A stretch of DNA of 18,442 bases from Pleurotus ostreatus/Saccharomyces cerevisiae fusant. Taxonomy: Eukaryota; Opisthokonta. The DNA lies in contig JAMQCK010000644.1 of assembly GCA_024196135.1 (NCBI GenBank), positions 1 through 18,442 of the forward strand. The letters are read 5' to 3'. Positions 1 through 8,849 of the stretch are shown in pieces (within the stretch, counting starts at the first letter, position 1; each line of letters begins with the position of its first letter). The notes beneath the pieces were generated by a model. That model saw only the letters and a program-made list of their open reading frames with translations, ran no database searches and had not been told where the DNA came from. The translations under genes were made by a program, and so were the position numbers.

Positions 1-1078
1 GCATCTGGCGCGAAGAACATGTTCGTGCCGCTCTCGCGCTCCAAGTTCGAGTCCCTCGTCTCGCCCCTCGTTTCGCGCACGGTCGACCCGTGCAAGCGTG
101 CGCTCGCGGATGCTGGTGTCAAGGCTTCGGAGGTGGACGAGGTCATCCTCGTCGGTGGCATGACCCGCATGCCCCGCGTTGTCGAGACCGTGAAGACGAT
201 CTTCGGCCGCGACCCGAGCAAGGGTGTCAACCCCGATGAGGCCGTCGCCATCGGTGCCTCCATTCAGGGCGGTGTCCTCGCCGGCAACGTCACCGACATC
301 CTCCTCCTCGATGTCACTCCCCTCTCCCTCGGTATTGAGACCCTCGGCGGTATCATGACCAAGCTCATCAACCGCAATACGACCATCCCCACCAAGAAGT
401 CGCAGACGTTCTCGACTGCGGCGGACGGTCAGACCGCGATCGAGGTCAAGGTCTACCAGGGCGAGCGTGAGCTCGTGCGCGACAACAAGCTCCTCGGCAA
501 CTTCAACCTCGTTGGCATCCCGCCCGCGCCGAAGGGTGTTCCCCAGATCGAGATCACCTTCGACATCGACGCTGACGGTATTGTCAATGTCTCGGCGAAG
601 GACAAGGCCACCAACAAGGACCAGTCTATGACCATTGCCTCGTCCTCTGGCCTCAACGACTCCGACATCGAGCGCATGGTCTCTGACGCCGAGCAGTACG
701 CCGAGGCTGACAAGGCCCGCCGCGCGCTCATTGAGGAGGCCAACAAGGCTGACTCCGTCTGCGCTGATACCGAGAAGGGTACGTCGCTGTCTGCCCTTGC
801 TTGTTTGTTCAGTACTGACTTTACTTTTAGCCCTCAACGAGTTCAAGGATCAGGTTGACGCCACCGAGAAGGAGAAGGTCACCGCGCTCATCGCTGAGCT
901 CCGCGAGCTCGCCGTCAAGGGCCAGGCTGGCGACGCCTCCGTCACCGCCGACACCATCCGCGAGAAGATCAGCGAGACCCAGAACGCGTCGCTCGGCCTC
1001 TTCCAGAAGGTCTACGAGAAGCGCAACGCCGAGTCCTCGTCCGAGGCGCCCAAGGAGGGTGAGGAGAAGAAGGACTAA
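1..1078 (+). CDS. SSC1: Mitochondrial Hsp70 chaperone, C-terminal part (join <1..778, 831..1078)
   Basis: This is the 3' part of the matrix Hsp70, the ATP-driven motor of protein import and folding; the reading frame is open at base 1, so the 5' end lies outside the window. Visible in order: the end of the ATPase domain ([15 protein letters not shown], then [10 protein letters not shown]), the interdomain linker ([19 protein letters not shown]), the beta-sandwich peptide-binding domain ([55 protein letters not shown]), and the alpha-helical lid ending in an acidic/basic tail (EEKKD). The YQGERE and IPPAPKG segments are typical of DnaK-like mitochondrial members. A 52-nt intron (779-830, GTACGT...CTTTTAG, branch CTGAC near 816) joins G to CC and restores the Hsp70 frame (DTEK-ALNEFK); unspliced reading runs to a premature stop at 858. 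The visible part codes 341 residues. The family identity is clear; the symbol follows the yeast name. Confidence 0.96.
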
Positions 1079-1619
1079 GCGATTAGCCCCTTCCTCCCTT
1101 CGCTTTCTCTTCGTCGTTGCCCCCTCGCTGTCGTCGCACTTGCTGTCGCCCCGCTGTCCCGCCGCGGCCCAACTCCGCCGCTAGATCGACTCGCCTGCCC
1201 ACCTCACTGACGCGCTGCCGCTGCCCCATCGTTGTTACTAAAAGTACATTGCACACCTATTCACCTGTACTTTACTGTCGGATACACTATTACGTCGCTA
1301 CATGCTTTTAGTTACGCCCCTTGTTCCCCCAACCCCACCTCACGAGCATAGCTACTGTTATGCATGGCTTTAGGCATGTCAATGTATTTTTGCCAAGGGT
1401 CATTGGATGCATTCTCTTGTACGAACTTGCGTGAAAGCCACCAGTCTGAAGACCGGGTAAGGAGCTTGTACATGTGTCCGCTCGAGCTCGGCTAGCGGGT
1501 GTCATGAGGACTTAGCAACTGGGCGCCGTGCCGGTAGGGCGCGTCACGGAAGCCGAGAACAATGACTGCCAGATCGGGAAGAGGCATTAGCGCGCGCTTG
1601 CACTTTGCCTCCGACGTTC
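1079..1619. other. Intergenic: Hsp70 3' UTR and promoter of next gene
   Basis: After the TAA stop there is a pyrimidine-rich 3' UTR (about 1085-1230) and a mixed AT-richer stretch (about 1230-1400). The remainder should hold the promoter of the 1620 gene. I see no RNA gene or repeat. The short open frames here have no recognisable content. Confidence 0.6.
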
Positions 1620-2493
1620 ATGTTGCGCTCGCTACCTTCCCTGGCGCGCTCATGTCGCACCCTCCCTCGACCGTCGCTGGTATTTGCATCCTACGCAAGA
1701 CTTGCGTGCTTCCCTCGACTATCACAACGTTCCTTTCACGCGTCTTTTGCACGACATCAAGACGCAGCGGCCAAGCCCACCTCCCCCTCCCCTCCCTCCA
1801 CAACCACCAATGACAAACTTGAGGAGGTCGTCTCCTACCGCGGCCCTCTCGCCCCGACGATGCGCAAGCTCAAATACGTGACGATGTCGACGCTCGCGCT
1901 GACGAGCGCCGCGGTGCCTGTCATGTTCCTCACGCAGTCGAGCCTGAGCCCGGTCGCGCTTGTGTCGCTCACGGGCACCGTGCTCGCGACCTCAGGCATC
2001 AGCACGGGGCTCGTGGCGTGGGGATGCGGGCCGTACGTGACGCGGTTGCGGAAGTTGAGGGATGCGGCGCGGCCGGGTGGGGAGGTGGTGGAGATGAATA
2101 CCTGGAGTGTGTTCTTGAGGGAGAGGACGACGAGGGTGCGTGAACCTCATGCTGTGCTTTGGAATACGGTGCTTACGATTGGACGCGTATTGCAGGTATA
2201 CATGACGGAGGCGCTTGTGAAGACCGAGCGGCCGCTGGCGACTTGGATGCTCGCGCCGTACCTCCAGAGGCCAGCGGACAGCGTCGTTCCGGGAACCGAG
2301 CAAGTCGTGGCGGAGACCTTAAATGACAAGGGGGAAGTAATCGGGCGTTGGCTTGTGGTCTGGGGAGAGGAGGGCTACGGCGTATGCAGGGAAGTAGGGA
2401 AAGTCATCCGGTGAGTGCGCTTCTGAACCTTCCTCCGCGTCTTCTCACTTGCTGTACAGACATTTCTATGTACACGAGGAGCTACTGCATTGA
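1620..2493 (+). CDS. TMEM70/DUF1301-like mitochondrial membrane protein (join 1620..2135, 2196..2410, 2460..2493)
   Basis: A 254-residue protein. The start is ATG 1620; the in-frame codon at 1605 is TTG and is not a eukaryotic start. Residues 1-45 are rich in Arg/Ser/Leu/Ala with no acidic residue, as in a mitochondrial presequence (MLRSLPSLARS, then RSFHASFARH). Two hydrophobic helices follow (about 86-106 and 110-134), then a matrix-type domain with ERPLATW, a pattern I associate with fungal TMEM70-like proteins, which in animals assist assembly of ATP synthase and complex I. Intron 1 (2136-2195, 60 nt, GTGCGT...TTGCAG) is a multiple of three and stop-free, so unspliced reading hides it. 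Intron 2 (2411-2459, GTGAGT...CTGTACAG) replaces a stop at 2414 with the plausible tail HFYVHEELLH. The gene itself is well supported; the family assignment is from recall and moderate. Confidence 0.8.
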
Positions 2494-2578
2494 GGATACC
2501 ATCTACGCTGCCTATAATATACACACCTTTATCGAATCCCTCGTCTGCTCCTCCACATCAAGTTTTCCTCGACCCGCT

Positions 2579-3001
2579 TCAGTCGTCCAATGGACACGCA
2601 CTACGGCCCCTTTGTTGCAAATCATTTCGAAGGCGCATCCTAGCGGAGGAAGGCCGGCTTTTGCTCCTGTAAATACGACAGCTCCCCCTCCTGGTCGTCA
2701 ACATATTCTCAATCGTCTTCCACTGTCGACGCACACACGCTTCATGATCATCAACGACATGGACTTCACTCGCGGGCCGCTTCTTCGACCGCCGTCTGCG
2801 TCTGCGCATCGCTCGCGACAGGCGCTCGGCCTTCACCATATGCAGCAGGTTTTCCGTCAGCAGCCACTCCCTCCTGTGCCCCTCAGCGGATCGTGGCATC
2901 CGAGGCGACCAGGCCAGTTTATCCAGAAACTCTCTCTTTTCTTCCGCAAAGCGGCGGTCAACTCGATTTTTTATTTCCTTCCTACGTGCCAGGGACACCA
3001 A
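2579..3001 (-). pseudogene. Unrecognised minus-strand open segment, possibly an exon or gene remnant
   Basis: A 140-codon open frame convergent with the TMEM70-like gene, 85 bp beyond its stop. It begins with TTG, so as it stands it lacks a start. The first ~105 residues look protein-like, with charged and amphipathic stretches (RRFAEEKREFLDKLAW, REWLLTENLLHMVKAERL), an arginine run (MRRRRRRSKKRP) and Trp residues. The last ~35 residues are less convincing. Upstream exons may exist beyond 3001, but I found no clean acceptor. It could equally be chance openness in GC-rich DNA. I do not recognise a family. Confidence 0.3.
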
Positions 3002-3067
3002 TGCGATCGTCTAGACCGACCACCGAGGCCGCAAAACAGCTCTGTGAATCGCTTGAGTGGAAGATAG

Positions 3068-3442
3068 CCCAGTTGCACAAGGAGGCTGCCACACGCTGTA
3101 TTCAAGGCGGTTGCGCGCCGCAGCCTCGTGGATGGTATGCTCCTTGTCCTTACTCTCACTCCCCACGGCCTTGCAGATCATCAAGCGGTCATCAATGGCT
3201 GGGACATCGCAAGCGACACTATTCACGCAGGTGCTGCCGACGCCGAGCATGTAACTTGCTATGGCCACAGGGGCACCTTGCATTTCATGGCCATCGGGTT
3301 GAACTGGAGGCCTAACGACAACTTACCTCACCACTACTGCCACGACCTCGAGGCTCTGCATTGGGTCCTCGCCTTGGTCTTTCTCGCCTACCGGTCCGCC
3401 TGCGAGACCGACGTGAAGCCACACTTGAGTTGTCAAAGCTAG
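3068..3442 (+). pseudogene. FunK1-type fungal protein kinase relic (C-terminal lobe only)
   Basis: One open frame carries, in the right order and spacing, degraded versions of the FunK1 landmarks: a weak catalytic-loop-like piece (ARRSLVDGMLLV, where the family has HRD-S-GN), INGWDIAS (family L-DWDLAS, the DFG-equivalent loop), HRGTLHFMA (family RTGT-FMA) and HHYCHDLEALHWVLAL (family H-RHDLES--WVL). FunK1 kinases are an expanded eukaryotic-protein-kinase-like family in Agaricomycetes. The fragment has no start, no recognisable N-lobe, an upstream in-frame stop at 3065-3067, and HRD is not preserved, so it cannot be an active kinase. The frame upstream (to about 2700) may hold more of the gene, but I could not recognise it. 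Confidence 0.6.
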
Positions 3443-3858
3443 GTCGTCAGAACTGCGAGGAAGTTCAGCCACAATGCGCAAGTTAAGAAGGACACCAGAC
3501 GTACTGGGGGACCTACGATTCAGGGAGTCCATGCCTGGCGGACAACGTTCTTCGGCTTGGTTCACGTCATCGATGACTTCTCGCCTGTCGACGCGACCTT
3601 CGCAAGCACCTCCACACCCAGACGCTCGCCCTCGATGGCGAGGGGCTCGCAGCGCCGGCATACTGTAGTATTTGCGGTGCGAATATAATTGGGACAAACA
3701 AAACGATGAATTTGTGGTCGAGGACCCAGAAGGAGTCTTCTTCAGCGCGTCAGTATGAGATTCGAAGAGATCTGGAGTACTGCAACAAGAATCTCAACCC
3801 CGCGCTGGCATGCATGTCACAGACGTGACTACGTATCACGAGGCCCAAATATCTGAGC
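3443..3858. other. Gene-free stretch left of the hAT element
   Basis: Nothing convincing is visible: short overlapping open frames on both strands without starts or motifs. It may contain decayed downstream sequence of the FunK1 relic. Together with 5264-5354 its right end was the original upstream region of the 5355 gene before the hAT insertion. Confidence 0.5.
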
Positions 3859-3866
3859 GAACGCGA
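3859..3866 (+). repeat. Target site duplication, left copy (GAACGCGA)
   Basis: Eight bases identical to 5256-5263, flanking the TAGGG termini. Eight bp is the duplication length of hAT transposons. Confidence 0.88.
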
Positions 3867-3880
3867 TAGGGTTGTGTGAG
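3867..3880 (+). repeat. hAT-like terminal inverted repeat, left
   Basis: TAGGGTTGTGTGAG; 13 of 14 bases match the reverse complement of 5242-5255. Confidence 0.85.
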
Positions 3881-4101
3881 TTTGGTCGATTAACTTACCA
3901 AAAAGCTAACTTACGGGTAAATAACCATCACGTGACACGTAAGTTACTGACCGGCCCCCAAGGGGGTCCAGCAGGCATGTAGCTTACTGCCATGCACGTG
4001 TGAGCTGGTGGGCCGCCTAGCGTAGAGAGACGACTGCTTCAAGTACTATATGCTTAGTATCGAGAGCTGTGCGCATTCATGATCCTACTGTACGCCGGGC
4101 A

Positions 4102-4675
4102 ATGGCGAATTGCGCGGTGCCGCAAAACATTTGCCTGAATTTTCGCCGCCGGCATCTTCCGCCCGCGAGACGGGCCGTCAATCCCGATTTGCGTACCGAC
4201 CACCACCACCACCACCACCACCTCCCTCCGCTACCCTTACACGGCATTTGCTTGCTTTGCAGCACCCTCTCCGGTCTCTGTCCGTATCCGCTACCATCCT
4301 CAGTGGCGGGGACGAGGCTCGCCCGCGCCCTGTACGCCCTAACGCGTGTCCGCTCCTCGAAAACCGGCGCGAACTGGATGGAGGGAGTCAGGTCAATAGG
4401 GATGAGGTGCGAAACTCATTTATCTTGCGTCTGCTGCTCGACTGACGCATTGCAGCTCTCGCCGCCGTTGCACACCTGTGGGTGCACCTCAGTCCGCGCT
4501 ACAACGCTCCGTCGCGCCCATCGCCTTTCTGCACTACTCCTCACAAGGTTCCCAGAACGGACAGGGACGAACCCCCCTCCTCGAGCAAGACGAGACCAGG
4601 TCGGGCTTCAGCCATTCCTTCACGCCGACGAGCCCTTCATCGCTGTTCAGTCGCTTTAGGTCGATGCCCTCGTAA
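4102..4675 (+). other. Candidate spliced coding fragment inside the hAT element
   Basis: A good intron is visible at 4407-4455 (donor GTGCGA, branch CTGAC, acceptor GCATTGCAG, 49 nt). Joining 4102..4406 to 4456..4675 gives 174 codons from an ATG to a TAA. The second exon has strongly GC-ending codons and a protein-like Ser/Gln-rich end (LEQDETRSGFSHSF, SLFSRFRSMPS). The first exon is less convincing, with a His run from the CAC microsatellite, and another frame (LLENRRELDGGSQVNRDE) also looks coding there. It may be a fragment of a host gene carried by the transposon. No family was recognised, and the minus strand over 4540-4740 is also open. Confidence 0.28.
4201..4222 (+). repeat. (CAC)n microsatellite
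   Basis: Seven uninterrupted CAC triplets plus one base, in the interior of the hAT-like element. Confidence 0.95.
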
Positions 4676-5241
4676 AGCCGAGCCGCATGGGTCGCGACAA
4701 CAGGTCCCCCTTTTTTGCCCGTGTTGGATGGCGACACGACCACCCTGCGCCAGCCGAGTCCAATGGTACGGGGTCAGGCGACGTACCAGACGCTGCAAGG
4801 GCTCGCCGTCCTCTCTTTGCGCGGCGCGTCAGTCGGGAGGCAACTAATGCAAGACGACTGCTATCGGTTGACACCATTACTGTTGTGCTCTGCCTCGGAC
4901 CTTGCCAACGTCAACGTAGATGGGTGATGAGGACAATCTACATCTCCGGTTAGATGCGATTTTGTCCTATGAGAGCTTATATCGCTAGAGTATTTACATT
5001 TAGCCTATGTAGCTTGTTTAATATAATGCATTGGCTCTTTTTGCCAGTTCAAGGCCTTTTGCACTGTATCAATGAGGCTACGAAGCTGGAAAACCCTGCT
5101 TGAGCCAAACCTGAGCATCGGGAGCGCCTGCGCGGGCTGATCACGTGACAGGCAGGTAAGTAACCGGTAAGTAACCTGGTAAAAAACCTACCCCCCGGGG
5201 GGGGTCGGTAAGTGACTGGTAACAAAGGGTCGCCCGAGTTT

Positions 5242-5255
5242 CTTACACAACCCTA
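5242..5255 (-). repeat. hAT-like terminal inverted repeat, right
   Basis: The reverse complement reads TAGGGTTGTGTAAG, pairing with 3867-3880. Confidence 0.85.
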
Positions 5256-5263
5256 GAACGCGA
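5256..5263 (+). repeat. Target site duplication, right copy (GAACGCGA)
   Basis: Identical to 3859-3866. The empty site would read GAGCGAACGCGATTTGG. Confidence 0.88.
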
Positions 5264-5354
5264 TTTGGTACCAACGGCCATCTTCCCACGCATGTTCGTT
5301 GATTCGGTCGCCACATACTAGGACAACGGCTCATCGGATACAGCGTATACCCCA

Positions 5355-7355
5355 ATGGCTAACACACGCCGACGGCCGTCACAGCAACTCGGATCGTCGA
5401 GGAAACAGCCAAATCGTAGCGCCAAGCAGCGCGCTGCCCGCGACTCAATCGAGCAACTTACGAAGGAATCAGCCACTCAAGCTTCACAACAGCCTGCATC
5501 TAACCGCGCCGCCGCGGGCTCGACCGATCCATTAATTGCCGCAACCGAGCGCATGATGGCCACTCTGAACGGGACTCTCGCGCCTGGAGAACAGCCCGCG
5601 GAATACGCATACGTTTATCAATATCTGCCCCCCTACTTGGCCATTCCTCCCGGAACCCCGATGACGCCGGTTAGCGGACTAGCGACTGCTCTCAAGGGCA
5701 CCGTCACCTATACGCGATTGTCCGAGGAAGTCATGCGGTTGATGTTCATAGCGGAGTGTGGAAGCGTCGAAGCTGGGATGGAGCAGGCGCGTAAAGCATA
5801 CGCCAACAGCGACATCAAAGGGGTGCGTCTCTATCACAGCGACCGCTACGCGTAGAACCAACGCATTTTTTTTTTTTTTTTTGAACTCTGCATTTGTATA
5901 CCGCTACAAGCTAAGATGAAGCTAAGACGCGGTCCTCCGCCAGTACCTCCTCCATCTGGAGGCCCGGCAGGGCCCTTCGCATACCCGTGGTGATAATCTA
6001 CAAGTCCCGAGACTGCTGCTCGTACTGCTGTCCTTCGCGATACTGTGGTTGAGTTGAGTGGTGAAATGGTAGGTAAGGGCACTAAGTGCGTGTGTCGTGT
6101 GTATAGGGGCTTCGCGGACAAACAAGGAAATGGTAGTGGGACGGAAAAATGTACCTAAGCACGGGGTTGGGCTGCCGGGACTCCTATCCATCCTCGTCGT
6201 TCTCGTCGTCCTGCTGTACCTCGGGTTTCTGCTCCCATGTGGGGAGTGATGGGGGTGCACGGGGTGCACCGGTTTTGGTGAATGCGCCGGACGCCGCTAT
6301 AAACTCCGTGAGGGCTGCGATCCCCTTCTTCGTCCCCAGTAGAACAGGGAGCGAGAGACCGCGGGATGCCTCGCGGAGTAGATGGCGATGTTCCTCGTAT
6401 ATCGGGCATTCAGCTAGAATATGTTGTCGTGTCTGTAAGAGTTCCCCACAGGGGCAGTCACTGTCGACATCACGTAGAAATTCATGGTAAAACTCGCCCG
6501 TGTATCCGTGTCCGGTACGTGTCTGGAAAACACGACCGAACACCTCGCGGGGTGTTTCCTTGAAGCGTTCGGTGGGGTTTAGGGAAGGGGGGATTCGGTT
6601 GGCAGCTGCGAAATGCCCGCCGTGTCGTTTCTCCTCCCATTCGCTCTTCCACTCGCGTGCTGCTCGGCCTTTCGCCCTCCGCAACGCGTTTGCACGCGAC
6701 CCGGGGAGAGTGCTAGCCAGCTCAACGGCGGCCTTAGCAAGCTCGTCGGCCTCGTCGTTTCCGCGTACATCCTGGTGTCCGGGTACCCAGGCGATGTTCA
6801 GCGTGCGGGAGAGGTCGCCGTCCAGGAACTGGCAGGCCTGTCGGTGGAACTCGATGCAGTGCATCTGGCCGCTCTTCGGGAGAGGGTCGAAGATGGCGCT
6901 GATAGCGGATGTGTTGTCGGCGAAGAGGTGTAGGTGTTTGGTGAGAACCAACGCATATGTAGGGTAACCCTGATCCCGCGGACACGACATTGCAGCTCGT
7001 CGATATCCCCGGCCAGAGCTACCATATGCGCCTCTGGCAGGGGCACCAGGACGCGGGGCGCTCTATCACCTTTCAGTTCTGTGACAACAAGACTCGACAA
7101 CCAAGGAGACGGCCCCGCGGACTGCATGCTTATTTCCGCGACGCCCTCGATGTTCGGCGAGAGATCAAATCTCAGGAGTACATCTTCGGCGTCGACCAGC
7201 TTTCGAAGGTGGCGAGCGAATCCTTTGTCACGTATGATGGCTACAAGGTCGAACTCGTCGTCAACAACGTTCCCGTCAAGATGCTTCGCATGCCCTGTCG
7301 TGTTACCGAGAGCCAGCCTGCCACGCCTCTTGAGGAGCTTCCGCTCGAGGATTGA
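5355..7355 (+). CDS. Hypothetical protein, two exons (join 5355..5822, 6996..7355), intron carrying a LINE
   Basis: A 275-residue protein of unknown function. Exon 1 (156 codons, true ATG) has a basic, Gln/Ser-rich, probably disordered N-terminus with possible nuclear-localisation character (TRRRPSQQ, SRKQPNRSAKQRAARD). A more ordered region follows (AEYAYVYQYLPPYLAIPPG, then RLSEEVMRLMFIAECGSVEAG). The donor at 5823 (GTGCGT) and acceptor at 6995 (branch CTGAT near 6971, CATTGCAG) are in phase 0 and keep one frame. Exon 2 (119 residues) continues with an ordered domain (DIPGQSYHMRLWQG, FGVDQLSKVASESFVTYDG, KVELVVNNVPVKMLRMPC) and an acidic tail. Removing the LINE and one target duplication leaves a normal ~80-nt intron. 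Both exons have GC-ending codon bias. The hAT element begins about 100 bp upstream, so the promoter has probably been rearranged. I do not recognise a family. Confidence 0.75.
5854..5866 (+). repeat. LINE target site duplication, copy at the LINE 3' end
   Basis: Thirteen bases (AGAACCAACGCAT) identical to 6944-6956. The last T may belong to the poly-T run. Confidence 0.88.
5867..6943 (-). mobile_element. 5'-truncated non-LTR retrotransposon (LINE), antisense inside an intron
   Basis: On the minus strand the insertion runs from within the RNase H coding region (6943) through the end of the coding frame (stop at 6184) and a ~300 bp 3' UTR to a poly(A) tail, seen as 16-17 T residues at 5866-5882 on the plus strand. 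It is flanked by a perfect 13-bp direct repeat. 5' truncation, A-tail and variable-length duplication are the hallmarks of target-primed reverse transcription. The domain set (RNase H, then a C-x-C-x8-H-x4-C knuckle) fits fungal LINEs of the Tad1 type; clade assignment needs a search. The copy lacks ORF1, the endonuclease and reverse transcriptase, so it cannot move by itself. The intact duplication and long open frame suggest it is young. Confidence 0.9.
6184..6942 (-). pseudogene. LINE polyprotein C-terminus: RNase H domain and zinc knuckle
   Basis: About 252 codons are open to the stop. The RNase H catalytic pattern is visible: an Asp in LHLFADNTSAI, and the C-terminal WVPGHQDVRGNDEAD followed by ELAKAA. 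Then comes a charged linker (REWKSEWEEKRHGGHF) and the zinc-knuckle-like CPCGELLQTRQHILAEC. Upstream codons (6943-6990) come from the host intron and target duplication, not from the element. It is a fragment by 5' truncation, with no start codon of its own and no internal stop. Confidence 0.9.
6944..6956 (+). repeat. LINE target site duplication, copy at the LINE 5' end
   Basis: AGAACCAACGCAT, identical to 5854-5866. Confidence 0.88.
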
Positions 7356-7764
7356 TTGGTCATGCGAGCCACGCGTTTTGTATCTGCCGTTTCCTCTATA
7401 CTGTATCCTGTACAATGCTTGGTCGTACTCAATGTATATTCGGCATCACGAGGATGCCAATCCGTGTTAGGGCCAAACACCTCAGCTCAGGGTCTCTTCG
7501 ACGGCATAGGAACTACGTATGCGGGAACTCTGCAAGCCCGCTGTCGCAGTTGTGGCTGATAGCGCTGTTGCTGGCCGGATCTTGTGCTGGAGTCCGCCGT
7601 GAAGGCGCGCGTGCTGAGTTCAATCCGCACAAGAGGAGAGGATCTGGAATGCTGACGCCGTCACTCATCCAAGTTCAACATCACGTATCGAGTTTGCAAC
7701 TTGTGAGTCCAGAAAGACCGACCCGCAAAGGTACTTTGTATCGACCCAAACATGCCATACATGT
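7356..7764. other. Intergenic: 3' region of the 5355 gene and left edge of the tandem array
   Basis: No gene seen. The first ~100 bases are a T-rich 3' UTR candidate. From about 7765 the sequence becomes the downstream tail of array copy A. Confidence 0.5.
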
Positions 7765-8030
7765 ACAATGCACACCACACGAGACAAGTCATACGCCACG
7801 CGTTCCTCCGATATATACAAATCCAAGAAACAGCGCGGAAGAGCAACGATATACAGGCAGAGTCTCCGAAAGGACATAAGGAGAAAAAAATTACCCACTG
7901 CCGTCGAAACGACGATGGGGAACAGCCATCTAGATAGCCGTTGCAAGAGCCACCGAAGCGACCGTCCAGTGGAGCACCTGCGTGTCCAGGTATGAGGGAG
8001 CAGCCGAAGGTGAAGCCCGCATGCTATGAA

Positions 8031-8076
8031 CTGGGGAGAGGACCGTTAGCCCACGAGAGGCGCAACGAGAGCATAC
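8031..8076 (-). other. Conserved intron near the 3' end of copy A
   Basis: Donor GTATGC, branch GGGCTAACGG, acceptor CTCCCCAG, 46 nt. Counterparts at 10016-10062 (B), 12398-12443 (C) and 14510-14556 (D) are 47, 46 and 47 nt long, with interchangeable legal donors (GTATGC or GTGAGC). Confidence 0.6.
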
Positions 8077-8849
8077 CGGGACGTGAAGGTGTTGAGGGTG
8101 ACGGGAAATCGTCCTTCATAGACGTTTGCCCTCGATAATTCTGGAGACAGTGTCAGGTCGCGGACAACCGTCAGATGATATACACACGCACCTAGGAGAT
8201 TCTACGATGGAACTGATACATTGCCGATTGGAGGCGGTTCGAGACGGTGATTTGAGGTGGATGAGGAGCCTATCGCGACTTGAGCGCTGTATGATGACCG
8301 CCGAAATTCGTAGACTAGGGAAGTCATTGGCCTGCCGACCGCATTGCGTCGTCACGCTCGAGAATTTCCATTGGACAGCGCCGGTCCTTTCTTTCGCGTC
8401 GTGATGGTAGAGGTCGAGCTCCGGAGCATTGCCACTTGATGGCTAGAGCTCAAAATGTTATATAGCTCGAGAGGCGACGTCAAAAAAATCTAAAGGAGGC
8501 AGTCAGTAAAGGGCGCAAAAGACGGCGGTTGCGACGCACCATTGAGCTTCCCGGTCTTCGCGTCATTGGGCGAGCTCACGCGGTCATTGATGCTCTTGCG
8601 TGGCATCCGGGGGTTGTCTACATTGGCGGCTGAGCGCTTACGAGTTCTGAAGACGATCGTCAATTGGGGAACACGAAGGAAAGTAGATGGCGCACCATTA
8701 GGCTACCTGGTCCCTACAGTATTGGGCTTAGCCGATACTAGGGTACATTGATGCAATGTCCACGCATCATGGGCTTGAAAAGGCGACCCGGCGAGGATCT
8801 GAGAAGATTGATCAGGGAGGGGAACTTGCGCAACAGCCGAGTGGCGCAC

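Larger units (their letters stand above)
3867..5255. mobile_element. Non-autonomous hAT-like DNA transposon, complete, 1389 bp
   Basis: The element starts TAGGGTTGTGTGAG (3867-3880) and ends in the inverted copy (5242-5255) with one mismatch in 14. It is flanked by a perfect 8-bp duplication. TAGGG/CAGGG termini with 8-bp duplications are the signature of the hAT superfamily. Both subterminal regions carry several copies of GGTAAGTAAC-like motifs in both orientations (left about 3890-3950, right about 5155-5225), one TCACGTGA palindrome each (about 3930 and 5140) and one C-run/G-run palindrome each (about 3955-3968 and 5190-5207), as expected for transposase-binding ends. No transposase domain is visible, so it needs a transposase from elsewhere. 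The interior holds a (CAC)n tract and a possible captured coding fragment. It lies about 100 bp upstream of the 5355 ATG. Confidence 0.85.

Noticed and set aside
635..1184. Overlapping plus-strand open frames at the Hsp70 3' end as separate genes
   Set aside because: They are out-of-frame or intron-read-through readings of the Hsp70 exons and 3' UTR.
1308..1505. Minus-strand 65-codon frame downstream of Hsp70
   Set aside because: Short, no ATG-context support, no motif; within UTR/intergenic sequence.
1605..2414. Single-exon 269-aa reading starting at 1605
   Set aside because: Codon 1605-1607 is TTG; the first real ATG is 1620, and two introns with good signals interrupt the frame.
2348..3067. 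239-codon plus frame after the TMEM70-like gene
   Set aside because: It begins inside that gene's exon in another frame, is low in coding character and has no motif. Its distal part might hold decayed FunK1 sequence, but I could not show it.
4069..4659. 196-codon frame with a His run as a metal-binding protein
   Set aside because: The His run is simply the CAC microsatellite; the frame starts with GTG and crosses a clear intron.
5846..6269. Minus-strand frames in the LINE 3' region as extra genes
   Set aside because: They lie in the LINE 3' UTR downstream of its stop and have no motif.
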